This document shows, piece by piece, positions 1-8,337 of a stretch of DNA of 64,000 bases; the stretch's first letter is position 1, and each line of letters starts with the position of its first letter. A program made the translations under genes and the position numbers. The notes below the pieces were generated by a model. It was not told where the DNA came from and did no database searches. It saw nothing but the letters and a program-made list of their open reading frames with translations. The stretch is from Acidimicrobiaceae bacterium (lineage in GTDB: Bacteria > Actinomycetota > Acidimicrobiia > Acidimicrobiales > RAAP-2): assembly GCA_027306755.1 (NCBI GenBank), contig DAHUZE010000058.1:1-64000 (forward strand), given 5' to 3'.

Positions 1-231
1 TCCCGAAGCAGAATCCTTTCCTCATCAGATCATGCGGTCCGATGGGGGCATCCGGTATTAGCACCGGTTTCCCGGTGTTATCCCAGTCTTCGGGGCAGGT
101 TGCTCACGTGCTACTCACCCGTTCGCCACTAGGTCTTCACCAGTGTTGCCACCGGTTGGACCTCGTTCGACTTGCATGTATTAAGCACGCCGCCAGCGTT
201 CGTCCTGAGCCAGGATCAAACTCTCCATCGA
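1..231 (-). rRNA. rrs: 16S ribosomal RNA, 5' end only
   Basis: Read on the minus strand, this stretch gives the conserved start of bacterial 16S rRNA: AGAGTTTGATCCTGGCTCAG, followed by GACGAACGCTGGCGGCGTGC and TTAATACATGCAAGTCGAAC. The gene runs off the left edge of the window, so only about the first 230 bases are present. The 5' end is placed at 231 because AGAGTTTGATC begins at about E. coli position 8. The short protein ORFs drawn over it are spurious. Confidence 0.97.
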
Positions 232-242
232 GACTTCCGCGC

Positions 243-260
243 CGGTCCCTTGCGGGACCG
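243..260 (-). other. GNRA-capped hairpin just before the 16S 5' end
   Basis: The minus strand reads CGGTCCC-GCAA-GGGACCG, a perfect 7-bp stem with a GCAA tetraloop about 12 bases upstream of the mature 16S start. Such hairpins in rRNA leaders are commonly involved in processing or folding of the precursor. That role is inferred here. Confidence 0.55.
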
Positions 261-428
261 CCACAAAAATCAGAGAGCCGGTGGCGACGGACTCACGTCG
301 CCGACCGGCAGCAGGACGATGTCGCGCTCGAATGAGCACTCCACCGAGCCTGCCACTTCGTTACTTTTTGACGTACGACTCCAGGGCATTCGCCCGGGAG
401 CCGCCCGCACTGGCTTTTGGCTCTCGCT

Positions 429-446
429 CTTCCGTTTTCAAGGAGC
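429..446 (-). promoter_or_regulatory. boxA-like rRNA antitermination element
   Basis: The minus strand reads GCTCCTTGAAAACGGAAG, which resembles the boxA consensus (GCTCTTTNAAAA and variants) bound by NusB/NusE in rRNA leaders. It lies between the predicted rrn promoter and the 16S start, as expected. The nusB gene itself is in this window. Assignment is by resemblance and position. Confidence 0.55.
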
Positions 447-570
447 GACCGGGCACTCGCCACGGGGGCGTCGATGCCGGGTCCCGAAACGATGCCGCGG
501 TAGCAACACCGCAAGCGCCGTTTCTTTCCCCACCGAACCGGCTCCGACAGAGCCGCTCGGCGGGATCTCC

Positions 571-599
571 ACCATACCAGGGGGTCCGGAGGTCGTCAA
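571..599 (-). promoter_or_regulatory. rrn operon promoter (sigma-70 type)
   Basis: On the minus strand TTGACG and TATGGT are separated by exactly 17 bases, close to the vegetative sigma-factor consensus. Transcription would start near 564 and give a leader of about 330 nt before 16S, containing the boxA-like element. The stretch 231-743 has no credible protein gene; apart from this promoter, the leader elements and the hairpin at 700-717, I see nothing else in it. Confidence 0.75.
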
Positions 600-699
600 C
601 CGCCTTGGGGGGCGTGCTGGCCATCCTGCGGTACCCGCCGGGAGGACAGCGTACCTGTCCTGCGAGCGGAGCACGCGCGCCTGACGCAGACCCCAGCGA

Positions 700-717
700 G
701 CCCGCACCCGAGCGGGC
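700..717 (-). terminator. hairpin after the Smr gene, possible terminator
   Basis: GCCCGC-ACCCGA-GCGGGC is a 6-bp GC-rich inverted repeat 26 bases beyond the Smr gene and upstream of the rrn promoter. It has no T tract, so it is at best a weak or factor-assisted terminator. Confidence 0.3.
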
Positions 718-743
718 CCCCTCAGGCAGCCATCACCCCCTCG

Positions 744-1004
744 CTACTTCCAGCGGAAGTGTACGAAGATCCGGCCGAAATTCCGGGAGTCCTTCTCGAC
801 CCGGTGGTAACGCGCCCGCACTTCCTTGCGGTCCAGGTAGCGGAGGACCCGCTTCTTGAGCTGGCCCGACCCCTTTCCAGGGATGATCTCGACCAGGGTG
901 GCCTTCTTCGCTTCGGCCTCGTCCATGATCTGATCCAGGGCCCGGTCGATCTCCCCGCCCTTGTTGTAGATCTCATGGAGGTCCAAGACCAGCTTCGCAG
1001 CCAC
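744..1004 (-). CDS. Stand-alone Smr-domain protein (86 aa)
   Basis: The whole protein is one Smr domain, the small nuclease-like module found at the C-terminus of MutS2. The family signatures LDLH (residues 7-10) and a PGKGSG loop (about 42-47) are both present. They are followed by a basic region (LKKRVLRYLDRK) that would bind nucleic acid. Free-standing Smr proteins of this size occur in actinobacteria; their exact substrate is not settled. The start is GTG with no clear ribosome-binding site. It lies downstream of the oxidase gene and reads toward the rRNA operon. Confidence 0.85.
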   Translation of the reverse strand: MAAKLVLDLHEIYNKGGEIDRALDQIMDEAEAKKATLVEIIPGKGSGQLKKRVLRYLDRKEVRARYHRVEKDSRNFGRIFVHFRWK

Positions 1005-1011
1005 CGCAGGC

Positions 1012-1080
1012 TCAGGTCTCCGCCACGATGTCCCGGGCCTCCGGCACGATGACCCGGGGCGGCGGCATGTCGCGGACCAT
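1012..1080 (-). CDS. Possible 22-aa small ORF
   Basis: An ATG-started frame of 22 codons (MVRDMPPPRVIV...) fills the gap between the oxidase stop and the Smr start. Every sense codon ends in G or C, like the real genes around it. It is too short for the ORF track. I know of no family for it; it could be a microprotein, a translated leader for the Smr gene, or the remnant of a longer gene. Confidence 0.25.
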   Translation of the reverse strand: MVRDMPPPRVIVPEARDIVAET

Positions 1081-1083
1081 GGG

Positions 1084-2532
1084 TCAGCCGCCCAGGAAGC
1101 GGCTCATCTTGGCCGCGATCCACGACGGGCGGCCACGACGACCCTCACTGCGGTCTGCCATCACGATCGTTCGGAGTCCTGCATTGACGCCCAGCCACCG
1201 GAGGGGCTCCGGCTCCCAGCGCGGCCACCGGTGCCCGACCCACGGCAGCGTGACCAGGTCCGTGGAGCGGCCCGTGACAAGGTCCGCGATGGTCCGCCCG
1301 GCCAGGTTGGTGGTCGATACCCCGTCGCCCACGTACCCGCCGGCCCAGGCGATGCCGGTCTGGCGATCGAGACCGACGGCCGAGAACCAGTCCCGGGGCA
1401 CGCCGATCGGGCCGCCCCACCGGTGGGTGATCCGGGCTCCGGCGACCCCGGGAAAGAGATCCACAAGGGTGCGTCCAAGCTCGTCGTGGACCGATCGATC
1501 GCGGTCGAACCCGGCCCGGATCGACGAGCCGAAGTGGTATGGCGCCCCCCGGCCCCCGAAGGCGAGCCGGCCGTCGGCGGTGCGTTGACCGTAGATCACG
1601 AGATGGCGATGATCCGAGAAGGTCTCGCGCTCAGCAAGGCCGACATCCTTCCAGAACCCGTCGTCCAGCGGTTCGGTGGCGATCATCAGGGAGTAGACGG
1701 GAACCAGTGTCCGGTGGTTGCCGGGGATCGACGCAGTCCAGGCTTCGGTGGCCCGCACGACCACGTCGGCGCGGACCGTGCCCCTGGTGGTCACGACGCG
1801 CGGCCGATGACCCCCGCGCCCGGGCTCGACCGACACCACGGGGGTCTGCTCGTACACGTGGACGCCCCGCCGTTCCACCGCGCCCGCCAGCCCCCGGACC
1901 AACCGGGCGGGGTGGATAGCTGCACAGTGCGGGGTGTAGGTCGCTCCCAGCATCCGGGTCGCGCCCATACGCCCCCGCGCTTCGTCAGCGTCCAACCAGC
2001 ACAAGTCCTCTTCGCCCACGCCTGAGGACCGCGCCTCGGCAAGCTCGGTGCGGGCTCGTGCCACCTGCGCGGCGTCCCGCGCGGCCACCACGGTTCCCCC
2101 CTTGGCGAAGTGGCAGTCAATCCCGTCCTCGGCGGCCGCCCGGCCGACCTCGTCCACGGTGTCGCGCATCGCGGCGCGCATCCGGCGCGCGGCATCGTCG
2201 CCATGGGTCCGCGCGATCTTGGCGTCCGACGCGGCGAACAGCGCCGAGCACCACCCGCCGTTCCGGCCGGACGCCCCGAACCCGGCGACCTCGGCTTCGA
2301 GCACGACGACCCGCAGGGTGGGATCGGCCTCGGCCAGGGACCGGGCCGTCCACAGTCCGGTGTACCCGGCGCCGACGATCGCCACGTCCACGTCGGCATC
2401 CCCGGGCAGGCCCCGCCGGAGCTCGAGCGCGCCAGGGGCCGTATCCCACCACAGCGACAGGGGGCGGTACCGCTCCAGCCCGTCGCTCCGGCGCTCCTTC
2501 GCCGGCGGAGCCTCCGAACCGGCCTCGGCCAT
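1084..2532 (-). CDS. FAD-dependent amine/amino-acid oxidase (PuuB/DAO family)
   Basis: A 482-residue flavoenzyme of the D-amino-acid oxidase fold. An N-terminal FAD-binding Rossmann motif (IVGAGYTGLWTA, about residues 52-63) is followed by the conserved region VVLEAEVAGFGASGRNGG that contacts the cofactor. The segment ERYRPLSLWWD before the Rossmann fold is typical of gamma-glutamylputrescine oxidase relatives. The start at 2532 is preferred to the longer ORF because AGAGGGAG lies 6 bases before this ATG. It sits 97 bases after a putrescine-type aminotransferase and an Lrp regulator, so oxidation of a polyamine or its glutamyl conjugate is the likely role. No puuA partner is in the window, and the exact substrate cannot be read from sequence. 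Confidence 0.85.
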   Translation of the reverse strand: MAEAGSEAPPAKERRSDGLERYRPLSLWWDTAPGALELRRGLPGDADVDVAIVGAGYTGLWTARSLAEADPTLRVVVLEAEVAGFGASGRNGGWCSALFAASDAKIARTHGDDAARRMRAAMRDTVDEVGRAAAEDGIDCHFAKGGTVVAARDAAQVARARTELAEARSSGVGEEDLCWLDADEARGRMGATRMLGATYTPHCAAIHPARLVRGLAGAVERRGVHVYEQTPVVSVEPGRGGHRPRVVTTRGTVRADVVVRATEAWTASIPGNHRTLVPVYSLMIATEPLDDGFWKDVGLAERETFSDHRHLVIYGQRTADGRLAFGGRGAPYHFGSSIRAGFDRDRSVHDELGRTLVDLFPGVAGARITHRWGGPIGVPRDWFSAVGLDRQTGIAWAGGYVGDGVSTTNLAGRTIADLVTGRSTDLVTLPWVGHRWPRWEPEPLRWLGVNAGLRTIVMADRSEGRRGRPSWIAAKMSRFLGG

Positions 2533-2629
2533 CACACTCCCTCTTCTCGCTCTTCTCGGCCCGCGCTCGCAGCGGCCCACTTGGTCGCCGGAGCCACCCA
2601 GGGCGGGCATCTGCGGTGCCAGGTGGCGG

Positions 2630-4042
2630 TCAGATGCGCCGCTGCGCCTCGGACAGCACTCCCCGGAGCACCTCGGTCATGAAGTCGATCTCCTCGGTGC
2701 CGCAGATGAGCGGCGGCGAGAGCTGGATCACCGGGTCGCCCCGGTCGTCGGCGCGGCAGATGAGCCCGGCGTCGAACAGTGCGCCGGAAAGGAAGCCGCG
2801 CAGCAGCTGCTCGCTCTGCTCGTCGTCGAAGGACTCCCGGGTTTCTTTGTCCTTCACCAGCTCTATCCCGTAAAAGAAGCCCTCGCCGCGGACGTCGCCC
2901 ACGATCGGGAGGTCGTAAAGGGACTCGAGCGAGGAACGGAAATAGTCCCGCGTCTTGCGCACGTGGCCGAGGATGTCGTCGCGCTCGAACACGTCCAGGT
3001 TGGCGAGGGCGACCGCGCAGCTCACCGGATGCCCGGCGAAGGTGAGGCCGTGGGAGAAGCTCGCGGTGGCCTCCAGGAACGGCTCGACGAGCCGGTCGCT
3101 GGCAATCATGGCGCCGAGCGGCGCATAGCCACTCGTCAGCCCCTTGGCCACCGTGATGATGTCGGGCTGGTAGTCGAACCGCGTGGAGCCGAAGTACTCC
3201 CCCAGCCGCCCGAATGCGCAGATCACCTCGTCGGACACCAACAGCACCCCGTGACGGTCGCAGATCTCCCGCACCCGCTCGAAGTACCCCGGCGGCGGCG
3301 GGAAGCAGCCCCCCGAGTTCTGCACCGGCTCGAGGTACACGGCGGCCACGGTCTCGGGTCCCTCCCGCTCGATGGTCCGGTCGATCTCGTCGGCCGCCCA
3401 ACGCCCGAACGCCTCGAGTGTGTCAGCGTGCTCGGGTGCCCGGTAAAAGTTCGTGTTGGGCACCTTGACTGCGCCCGGCATCAGGGGCTCGAAGGGGCTC
3501 CGGATGCTAGGGATCGACGTGATCGCCAGAGCGCCCATGGTCGTGCCGTGGTATGCGATGTCCCGGCTGATGACCTTGTAACGCCACGGTTGGCCTTGCA
3601 TGCGGAAGTACTGCCGGGCGAGCTTCAGGGCCGACTCCACGGCCTCGGAGCCGCCGGAGGTGAAGAAGACGCGGTTGAGGTCTCCCGGCGCGAGCTCGGC
3701 GAGCCGGTCCGCGAGCTCGATCGCCCTCGGGTGGGCGTAGGTCCACAGGGGGAAGTAGGCGAGCTCGCTCGCCTGTTTCCCTGCAGCCTCGGCCAGCTCG
3801 GTACGGCCGTGGCCCAGCTGGCTGGTGAACAGGCCCGCCAAGCCGTCCAGGTAGCGCTTGCCGTGCTGGTCCCAGACGTAGGCGCCTTCCCCCCGCACCA
3901 TGACGGGGACCTCGTGATCGTCGCCGTAGACACCAAGGCGCGTGAAATGCATCCAGAGGTGGCGGCGAGCCCGCTCGCTCAGCTGGTCGCCCCAGCCGTC
4001 GCCAGCGAACTCCACGGTGTGGGTCTCGTGCTCAGAAGTCAT
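2630..4042 (-). CDS. Class III PLP aminotransferase, putrescine/omega-amino acid:pyruvate type
   Basis: A full-length (470 aa) fold-type I transaminase. Visible features: the PLP phosphate-binding SGGSEAVE (129-136), DEVICAFGR (271-279) with the cofactor-contacting Asp, and the Schiff-base lysine in TVAKGLTSGY (about K300). The closest resemblance is to SpuC-like putrescine- or omega-amino-acid:pyruvate transaminases, which make 4-aminobutanal and alanine. Its start overlaps the end of the Lrp-type regulator gene by ATGA. The aldehyde dehydrogenase and alanine dehydrogenase encoded divergently would handle both products. Substrate assignment is inference. Confidence 0.85.
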   Translation of the reverse strand: MTSEHETHTVEFAGDGWGDQLSERARRHLWMHFTRLGVYGDDHEVPVMVRGEGAYVWDQHGKRYLDGLAGLFTSQLGHGRTELAEAAGKQASELAYFPLWTYAHPRAIELADRLAELAPGDLNRVFFTSGGSEAVESALKLARQYFRMQGQPWRYKVISRDIAYHGTTMGALAITSIPSIRSPFEPLMPGAVKVPNTNFYRAPEHADTLEAFGRWAADEIDRTIEREGPETVAAVYLEPVQNSGGCFPPPPGYFERVREICDRHGVLLVSDEVICAFGRLGEYFGSTRFDYQPDIITVAKGLTSGYAPLGAMIASDRLVEPFLEATASFSHGLTFAGHPVSCAVALANLDVFERDDILGHVRKTRDYFRSSLESLYDLPIVGDVRGEGFFYGIELVKDKETRESFDDEQSEQLLRGFLSGALFDAGLICRADDRGDPVIQLSPPLICGTEEIDFMTEVLRGVLSEAQRRI

Positions 4043-4671
4043 CTGGTCCCCCAGGAGTAGGTCTGCTTGGCAAGCTTCAGGTAGACGAACGACTCGGTGC
4101 CCCGCACGCCCGGAATGGAGCGGAACGAGTCGTTCAAGAGGTGGAACAAGGCGTCGTCGTCCTCGCAGACGACCTCCACGAGCAAATCAAAGGATCCGGC
4201 GCACATCACGACGTAGTCCACTTCGTCGAGGTCCGACAAGCTCTCGGCCACCTGGCGGACATCGCCCTCGACGCGGACCCCCACCATCGCTTGACGGTGG
4301 AAGCCCAGCTGGAGCGGGTCGGTGACGGCAACGATCTGCATCACTCCGGCTTCCCGCAGGCGCTGGACGCGCCGACGGACCGCGGCTTCGGAAAGGCCGA
4401 CCTCTTCGGCGATGGTCCCGTACGCCAGCCGCCCGTCACGCTGCAGAGCCTCGATGATGGCCCGATTGGCGTCGTCGAGCAGCCCCGACGGGCCGGTACC
4501 AGGGGCCGGGGCCAGCCGCTGGCGCAGGTCCGGCCGGCCCAGGTCCGGTTGCGCCAGGTCCGGCTGGGCCAGGTCCGGTTGGGGCCCGGGGTCGCTGCCC
4601 GGCTGCCGACCGCCCGCCGCGCCGGCCGCGGGGCGACCAGCACCGTCGGCAAGCTGGAGGCGGCGGTTCAT
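4039..4671 (-). CDS. Lrp/AsnC family transcriptional regulator
   Basis: After about 65 variable residues comes a typical Lrp HTH ([42 protein letters not shown]), followed by the RAM/AsnC effector-binding domain ([15 protein letters not shown]... [18 protein letters not shown]). Lrp-type proteins act as feast/famine regulators that bind amino acids. Its place at the head of the aminotransferase-oxidase run, divergent from the aldehyde dehydrogenase, suggests that it controls this catabolic cluster. The N-terminal extension contains a tandem repeat (QPDLA units) and is unusual for the family, so a later start is possible. Confidence 0.88.
   Translation of the reverse strand: MNRRLQLADGAGRPAAGAAGGRQPGSDPGPQPDLAQPDLAQPDLGRPDLRQRLAPAPGTGPSGLLDDANRAIIEALQRDGRLAYGTIAEEVGLSEAAVRRRVQRLREAGVMQIVAVTDPLQLGFHRQAMVGVRVEGDVRQVAESLSDLDEVDYVVMCAGSFDLLVEVVCEDDDALFHLLNDSFRSIPGVRGTESFVYLKLAKQTYSWGTR
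4525..4584 (-). repeat. 15-bp tandem repeat x4 inside the Lrp gene
   Basis: Four consecutive copies of CAGGTCCGGNYGGSC-like 15-mers encode a (Q/R)PDLA/G repeat N-terminal to the HTH domain. The unit is a multiple of three, so copy-number change would keep the frame. Confidence 0.85.
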
Positions 4672-4718
4672 CAGGATTCGTCCAATCGGTCAGCGGACCC
4701 GAGCGGTCCTCACGCCGA

Positions 4719-4746
4719 ATTCTGTCAGATTTGGCGGGCTCGTCAA
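4719..4746 (-). promoter_or_regulatory. Candidate promoter for the Lrp-aminotransferase-oxidase unit
   Basis: On the minus strand TTGACG and CAGAAT are 16 bases apart in an unusually AT-rich patch, about 48 bases before the Lrp start codon. It is the best sigma-70-like match in this divergent intergenic region. Confidence 0.45.
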
Positions 4747-4787
4747 GGGTTTCGGGCGCCAATGAGCGGAAATTGCCCCGAATCCGC

Positions 4788-4816
4788 TTGTCAACCGTCT
4801 CGCGATCTGGGATCGT
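4788..4816 (+). promoter_or_regulatory. Candidate promoter for the aldehyde dehydrogenase unit
   Basis: TTGTCA and GATCGT are separated by 17 bases on the plus strand, about 110 bases before the aldehyde dehydrogenase. Just before the gene, GGCCGTACA is directly repeated (about 4881-4899), which might be a regulator half-site. Moderate consensus match only. Confidence 0.35.
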
Positions 4817-4925
4817 TGAGGACGCGGCCTGCGGGTGTGGCGGCGCGCGCCATCCGTGCATCCAGCCGAGCCATCGCGAGGGCCGTACAGGCCGTACAGG
4901 ACCGGGCAAGCGCAGGGGAGGAACG

Positions 4926-6368
4926 ATGAGCGGACGCGACACGAAGGGGCAGCTCCGGAACTTCGTCGGTGGCCAGTACGTGGACGCCGACGGGCCGACG
5001 GCCCCGGTGATCGATCCCAGCACGGGGGGTGCCTACACCGAGGCACCGGTGTCGTCGGCGGCGGACATCGACCGCGCCGTCAGGGCGGCGTCGGCGGCGT
5101 TCCCCGAATGGCGCGACCGGCCTCCCACCCAGCGGAGCCTGGCGCTGATCCGCATCGCCGACGCGATCGAGGAGCGGGCCGAGGAGCTGGTGCAGGTGGA
5201 GTCCCGCAACACGGGAAAGCCCATCGGCCTCACGCTCTCCGAGGAGATCCCCCCCATGGTCGATCAGATCCGGTTCTTCGCCGGTGCGGCCCGAGTCCTT
5301 CAGGGCCTGTCGGCCGGCGAGTACATGGCGGGGCACACGTCGATGATCCGGCGCGAGCCGATCGGGGTGTGCGGCGCGGTAACGCCGTGGAACTACCCCC
5401 TGATGATGGCCGTGTGGAAGTGGGCTCCCGCACTGGCTGCCGGGAACACGATGGTCCTGAAGCCGTCGGACACCACTCCAGCCTCCACGCTGCTCATGGC
5501 GGAGATCATGGCGGAGCACCTGCCCGCAGGCGTGTTCAACGTCGTCTGTGGCGACCGTGACACCGGTCGCGCCCTGGTGGAGCACCCGGTCCCGGCGATG
5601 GTGTCGGTGACGGGGAGCGTGCGGGCCGGCATGGAGGTGGCGGGCTCGGCCGCCGCCACTTTGAAGCGGGTCCATCTCGAGCTGGGCGGCAAGGCTCCGG
5701 TGGTGGTGTTCGACGACGCGGACGTGGAATCGACCGCGGCCGGGGTGGCCGGTGCGGCGTACTTCAACGCCGGCCAGGACTGCACCGCGGCAACCCGGGT
5801 CCTGGCGGGCAGCCGGGTCCACGACGACCTGCTGGCCGCCCTCGTCGAGCAGGCCAAGGGGATGACGACGGCCGGACCGGAAGACGAATCGGCGGACTTC
5901 GGGCCCCTCAACAGCGCCACCCAGCTGGCACGGGTCCAGGGGTTCTTGGAGCGGGCCCCCGACCATGCCGACGTGCGGACCGGCGGTCAGCAGGTGGGCT
6001 CGAAGGGCTTCTTCTTCTCCCCCACCGTCGTCAGCGGCCTCCACCAGGACGACGAGATGATCTCCAGCGAGATCTTCGGCCCGGTCCTGACCGTGCAGCG
6101 GTTCGACGACGAGCGCCAGGCCGTCGAGTGGGCCAACGGCGTGGAGTACGGGCTGGCCTCCAGCGTGTGGACCAAGGACCACGGGCGGGCCATGCGGATG
6201 GCCAAGGCGCTGGATTTCGGCTGCGTGTGGATCAACACGCACATCCCGATCGTCGCCGAGATGCCCCACGGTGGGTTCAAGCACTCGGGATACGGCAAGG
6301 ACCTCTCGATGTACGGCCTGGAGGACTACACGCGCGTCAAGCATGTGATGAGCAACATCGAGGCCTGA
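4926..6368 (+). CDS. NAD-dependent aldehyde dehydrogenase, 4-aminobutyraldehyde dehydrogenase-like
   Basis: A 480-aa aldehyde dehydrogenase with all catalytic residues visible: Asn in PWNYP (about N156), Glu in ELGGK (about E252) and the nucleophile in GQDC (about C286). The C-terminal [28 protein letters not shown] is characteristic of gamma-aminobutyraldehyde and betaine-aldehyde type enzymes. The ATG at 4926 is chosen because GGGGAGG precedes it and the fold begins there; the longer ORF upstream is non-coding in character. It would oxidise the aldehyde made by the divergent aminotransferase to GABA. Confidence 0.88.
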   Translation: MSGRDTKGQLRNFVGGQYVDADGPTAPVIDPSTGGAYTEAPVSSAADIDRAVRAASAAFPEWRDRPPTQRSLALIRIADAIEERAEELVQVESRNTGKPIGLTLSEEIPPMVDQIRFFAGAARVLQGLSAGEYMAGHTSMIRREPIGVCGAVTPWNYPLMMAVWKWAPALAAGNTMVLKPSDTTPASTLLMAEIMAEHLPAGVFNVVCGDRDTGRALVEHPVPAMVSVTGSVRAGMEVAGSAAATLKRVHLELGGKAPVVVFDDADVESTAAGVAGAAYFNAGQDCTAATRVLAGSRVHDDLLAALVEQAKGMTTAGPEDESADFGPLNSATQLARVQGFLERAPDHADVRTGGQQVGSKGFFFSPTVVSGLHQDDEMISSEIFGPVLTVQRFDDERQAVEWANGVEYGLASSVWTKDHGRAMRMAKALDFGCVWINTHIPIVAEMPHGGFKHSGYGKDLSMYGLEDYTRVKHVMSNIEA

Positions 6369-6380
6369 AAGCGCCTGCGC

Positions 6381-6398
6381 CGGCCGGTCATCCGGCCG
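6381..6398 (+). other. Inverted repeat between aldehyde and alanine dehydrogenase genes
   Basis: CGGCCGG-TCAT-CCGGCCG is a perfect 7-bp stem with a 4-nt loop, 13 bases after the aldehyde dehydrogenase stop. There is no T tract. It may protect or attenuate the transcript, or be a processing site. Confidence 0.4.
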
Positions 6399-6436
6399 TG
6401 AACCACACGAGAGCACCAGCAAAGGAGCACGACACC

Positions 6437-7555
6437 GTGATCATCGGCGTACCCAAGGAAATCAAGAAGGACGAGTACCGGGTGGCCATCACGCCGGCCG
6501 GAGCCCGTGAGCTCACGTCGGCCGGGCACATGGTCCACGTCGAGCAGGGTGCCGGCGAAGGCTCGTCCATCCCGGACGCCGAGTACGTGGCGACCGGGGC
6601 GAAGATCGTTCCCGACGCCGACGAGGTGTGGGCCGGGGCCGACATGGTGCTGAAGGTGAAGGAGCCGGTCGGACCGGAGTACCACCGGCTCAGCCTGAAA
6701 AAGGACCAGGTGCTGTTCACGTACCTGCACCTGGCGGCCTCCCGCGAGTGCACCGACGCGCTCGCCGCCGCGGGCAACGTCGCCATCGCCTACGAGACGG
6801 TGCGCCTTCCGGACAACTCTCTCCCCCTGCTCACTCCCATGAGCGAGGTGGCAGGGCGGATGGCTCCGATCGTCGCCTCCCACCACCTGATGCGCTTCGC
6901 CGGTGGACGCGGGACGCTCGTGTGCGGGGTTCCCGGCGTGGAGGCGGCCAAGGTGGTCATCTTGGGCGCCGGCGTGGCCGGCATGGCGGCCGCCACCCTG
7001 GCCGTGGGCCTGCACTCGAGCGTGTACATCCTGGACCGCAACCTCGAGCGCCTGCGCCAGGTTGACCACCACTTCCGGGGCGCCCTGGAGACGATCGCCT
7101 CGAGCACCCATGCCATCGAGCAGCAGTGCGCGGACGCCGACATCGTGATCGGAGCGGTGCTCGTGGTGGGCGCCCGGGCTCCGAAGCTGGTGCCCGACGA
7201 CCTGGTGGCCGGGATGCGGCCGGGCTCCGTGCTGGTGGACATCTCCATCGACCAGGGCGGGTGCTTCGAGTCCAGCCGGCCGACCACGCACTCGGACCCC
7301 ACCTTCAAGGTCCACGAGTCACTCTTCTACTGCGTGGCCAACATGCCCGGCGCGGTCCCCCACTCCTCGACGTACGCGCTGGCGAACGCCACGCGCCCCT
7401 ACACCTTGGAACTGGCCAACCAGGGCTGGAGGGACGCCGTGAAGGCCGACGCCCCCCTGGCGGAAGGCGTGAACGTGGTCGACGGGAAGATCACCTACCG
7501 CCCGGTGGCCGAGGCTCACGGCATGGAGTACGCCGACCTGGACTCGCTGAACTGA
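6437..7555 (+). CDS. ald: Alanine dehydrogenase
   Basis: A 372-aa enzyme that interconverts L-alanine and pyruvate plus ammonia with NAD. The N-terminus IIGVPKEIKKDEYRVAITPAG and the nucleotide-binding GAGVAGMAAATLA are textbook Ald features. The length matches the family. The GTG start at 6437 has AAAGGAG nine bases upstream, so the longer ORF is rejected. Placed just downstream of the aldehyde dehydrogenase, it could regenerate pyruvate from the alanine produced by a pyruvate-dependent transaminase while releasing ammonia. Confidence 0.95.
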   Translation: MIIGVPKEIKKDEYRVAITPAGARELTSAGHMVHVEQGAGEGSSIPDAEYVATGAKIVPDADEVWAGADMVLKVKEPVGPEYHRLSLKKDQVLFTYLHLAASRECTDALAAAGNVAIAYETVRLPDNSLPLLTPMSEVAGRMAPIVASHHLMRFAGGRGTLVCGVPGVEAAKVVILGAGVAGMAAATLAVGLHSSVYILDRNLERLRQVDHHFRGALETIASSTHAIEQQCADADIVIGAVLVVGARAPKLVPDDLVAGMRPGSVLVDISIDQGGCFESSRPTTHSDPTFKVHESLFYCVANMPGAVPHSSTYALANATRPYTLELANQGWRDAVKADAPLAEGVNVVDGKITYRPVAEAHGMEYADLDSLN

Positions 7556-7563
7556 GCGGGCGC

Positions 7564-7582
7564 ACCCGGCCGCGCGCCGGGT
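7564..7582. terminator. Hairpin between convergent ald and mpg
   Basis: ACCCGGC-CGCGC-GCCGGGT is a perfect 7-bp inverted repeat filling the gap between two convergent stop codons. It would form on either transcript. It lacks a U tract, as is common in high-GC actinobacteria. Confidence 0.5.
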
Positions 7583-8320
7583 TCAGCGCTCCGGCATCGG
7601 CACCCGACCGGAGACGAACGGGCTTCCGGCCACCCAGAAGCGCCACGGAGCCTCGGTAGCCCGGCTGAGGCCGATGCGGGGTCCAACCGCGACGCGCCTG
7701 GAAGGGACGCGGTCACCGGCCCGCAGCGACGGCACGGGCCGCTCGCCGGGCCGCTCGCCGGGCCGCTCGCCGGGCAGCTGGCCGGGCGGTTGTCCCAGCA
7801 GGTCGGACCCGTCGTGCGTGCGGTCGATGCCCAGGGCCGTGGTGAGGTTCGCAGGCCCGCGGCAGAGATCCCGGTCCGCGGGATCCTGATGGTCCCGGCG
7901 CCGGGCCGCCCGCGCCGCCCGCATGGCCTCCAGCCCTGCCATCGGCTCGAGCGCCCGGACGAGCACGGCGCCAGCGCGCCCGGCCGGCCCGCACACCACG
8001 TTGGCGCAGTAGTGCATCCCGTAGGTGAAGTACACGTAGAGCAGCCCGGGGGGGCCGTACATCGTGGCGTTCCTCGCCGTCCGCCCCCGCGCAGCGTGCG
8101 ACGCCGGGTCCTGCTCGCCCCGGTCCGCCTCCACCTCCACAACGCGCCCGGCGCGATCGCCATGGACCAGCACTGCGCCGAGCAGCGCGAACGCCACGTC
8201 CACCGGGTCGCCCTCGAGCGCCGAGCGCTGGAAGGGGGGGCCGAAGCAGTCGTCGGGGGCCACCGGGCACAGCGCGGCGCGCCTGCGTGCCGGTCTCACC
8301 CGGCGCCCGTGGCAAGGCAC
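7583..8320 (-). CDS. mpg: DNA-3-methyladenine glycosylase (AAG/MPG family)
   Basis: Base-excision repair glycosylase removing alkylated purines. The family core is clear: VVEVEA (with the catalytic Glu position), DPASHAARGRTARNATMYGPPGLLYVYFTYGMHYCANVV, and later DLCRGPANLTTALGI. A (PGER)3-4 low-complexity insert follows about residue 175. The start is uncertain: GTG at 8320 has TAGGAG 14 bases away, and slightly shorter starts are possible. It lies 17 bases downstream of argH and probably rides on the arginine operon transcript. Confidence 0.88.
   Translation of the reverse strand: MPCHGRRVRPARRRAALCPVAPDDCFGPPFQRSALEGDPVDVAFALLGAVLVHGDRAGRVVEVEADRGEQDPASHAARGRTARNATMYGPPGLLYVYFTYGMHYCANVVCGPAGRAGAVLVRALEPMAGLEAMRAARAARRRDHQDPADRDLCRGPANLTTALGIDRTHDGSDLLGQPPGQLPGERPGERPGERPVPSLRAGDRVPSRRVAVGPRIGLSRATEAPWRFWVAGSPFVSGRVPMPER
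7736..7789 (-). repeat. 12-bp tandem repeat inside mpg
   Basis: CCGGGCCGCTCG repeats three to four times with slight decay and encodes PGERPGERPGERP. The insertion is in frame, in a loop between conserved glycosylase segments. Confidence 0.85.
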
Positions 8321-8337
8321 GCCGTCGCTCGAAGCTC

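Noticed and set aside
172-684. Protein ORFs over the 16S 5' end and leader
   Set aside because: The region is rRNA, leader and promoter; predicted peptides are Arg/Pro/Ser-rich noise.
2048-4060. 670-aa plus-strand ORF opposite the aminotransferase and oxidase
   Set aside because: Antisense shadow; the minus-strand frames hold the conserved motifs.
4525-4584. Short regular repeats considered as a CRISPR array
   Set aside because: Units are 15 bp, head to tail, without spacers and within a gene; no cas genes nearby. The same applies to the other tandem repeats.
4791-6422. 543-aa minus-strand ORF opposite the aldehyde dehydrogenase
   Set aside because: Antisense shadow of a clear enzyme with all catalytic residues; low-complexity composition and no recognisable fold.
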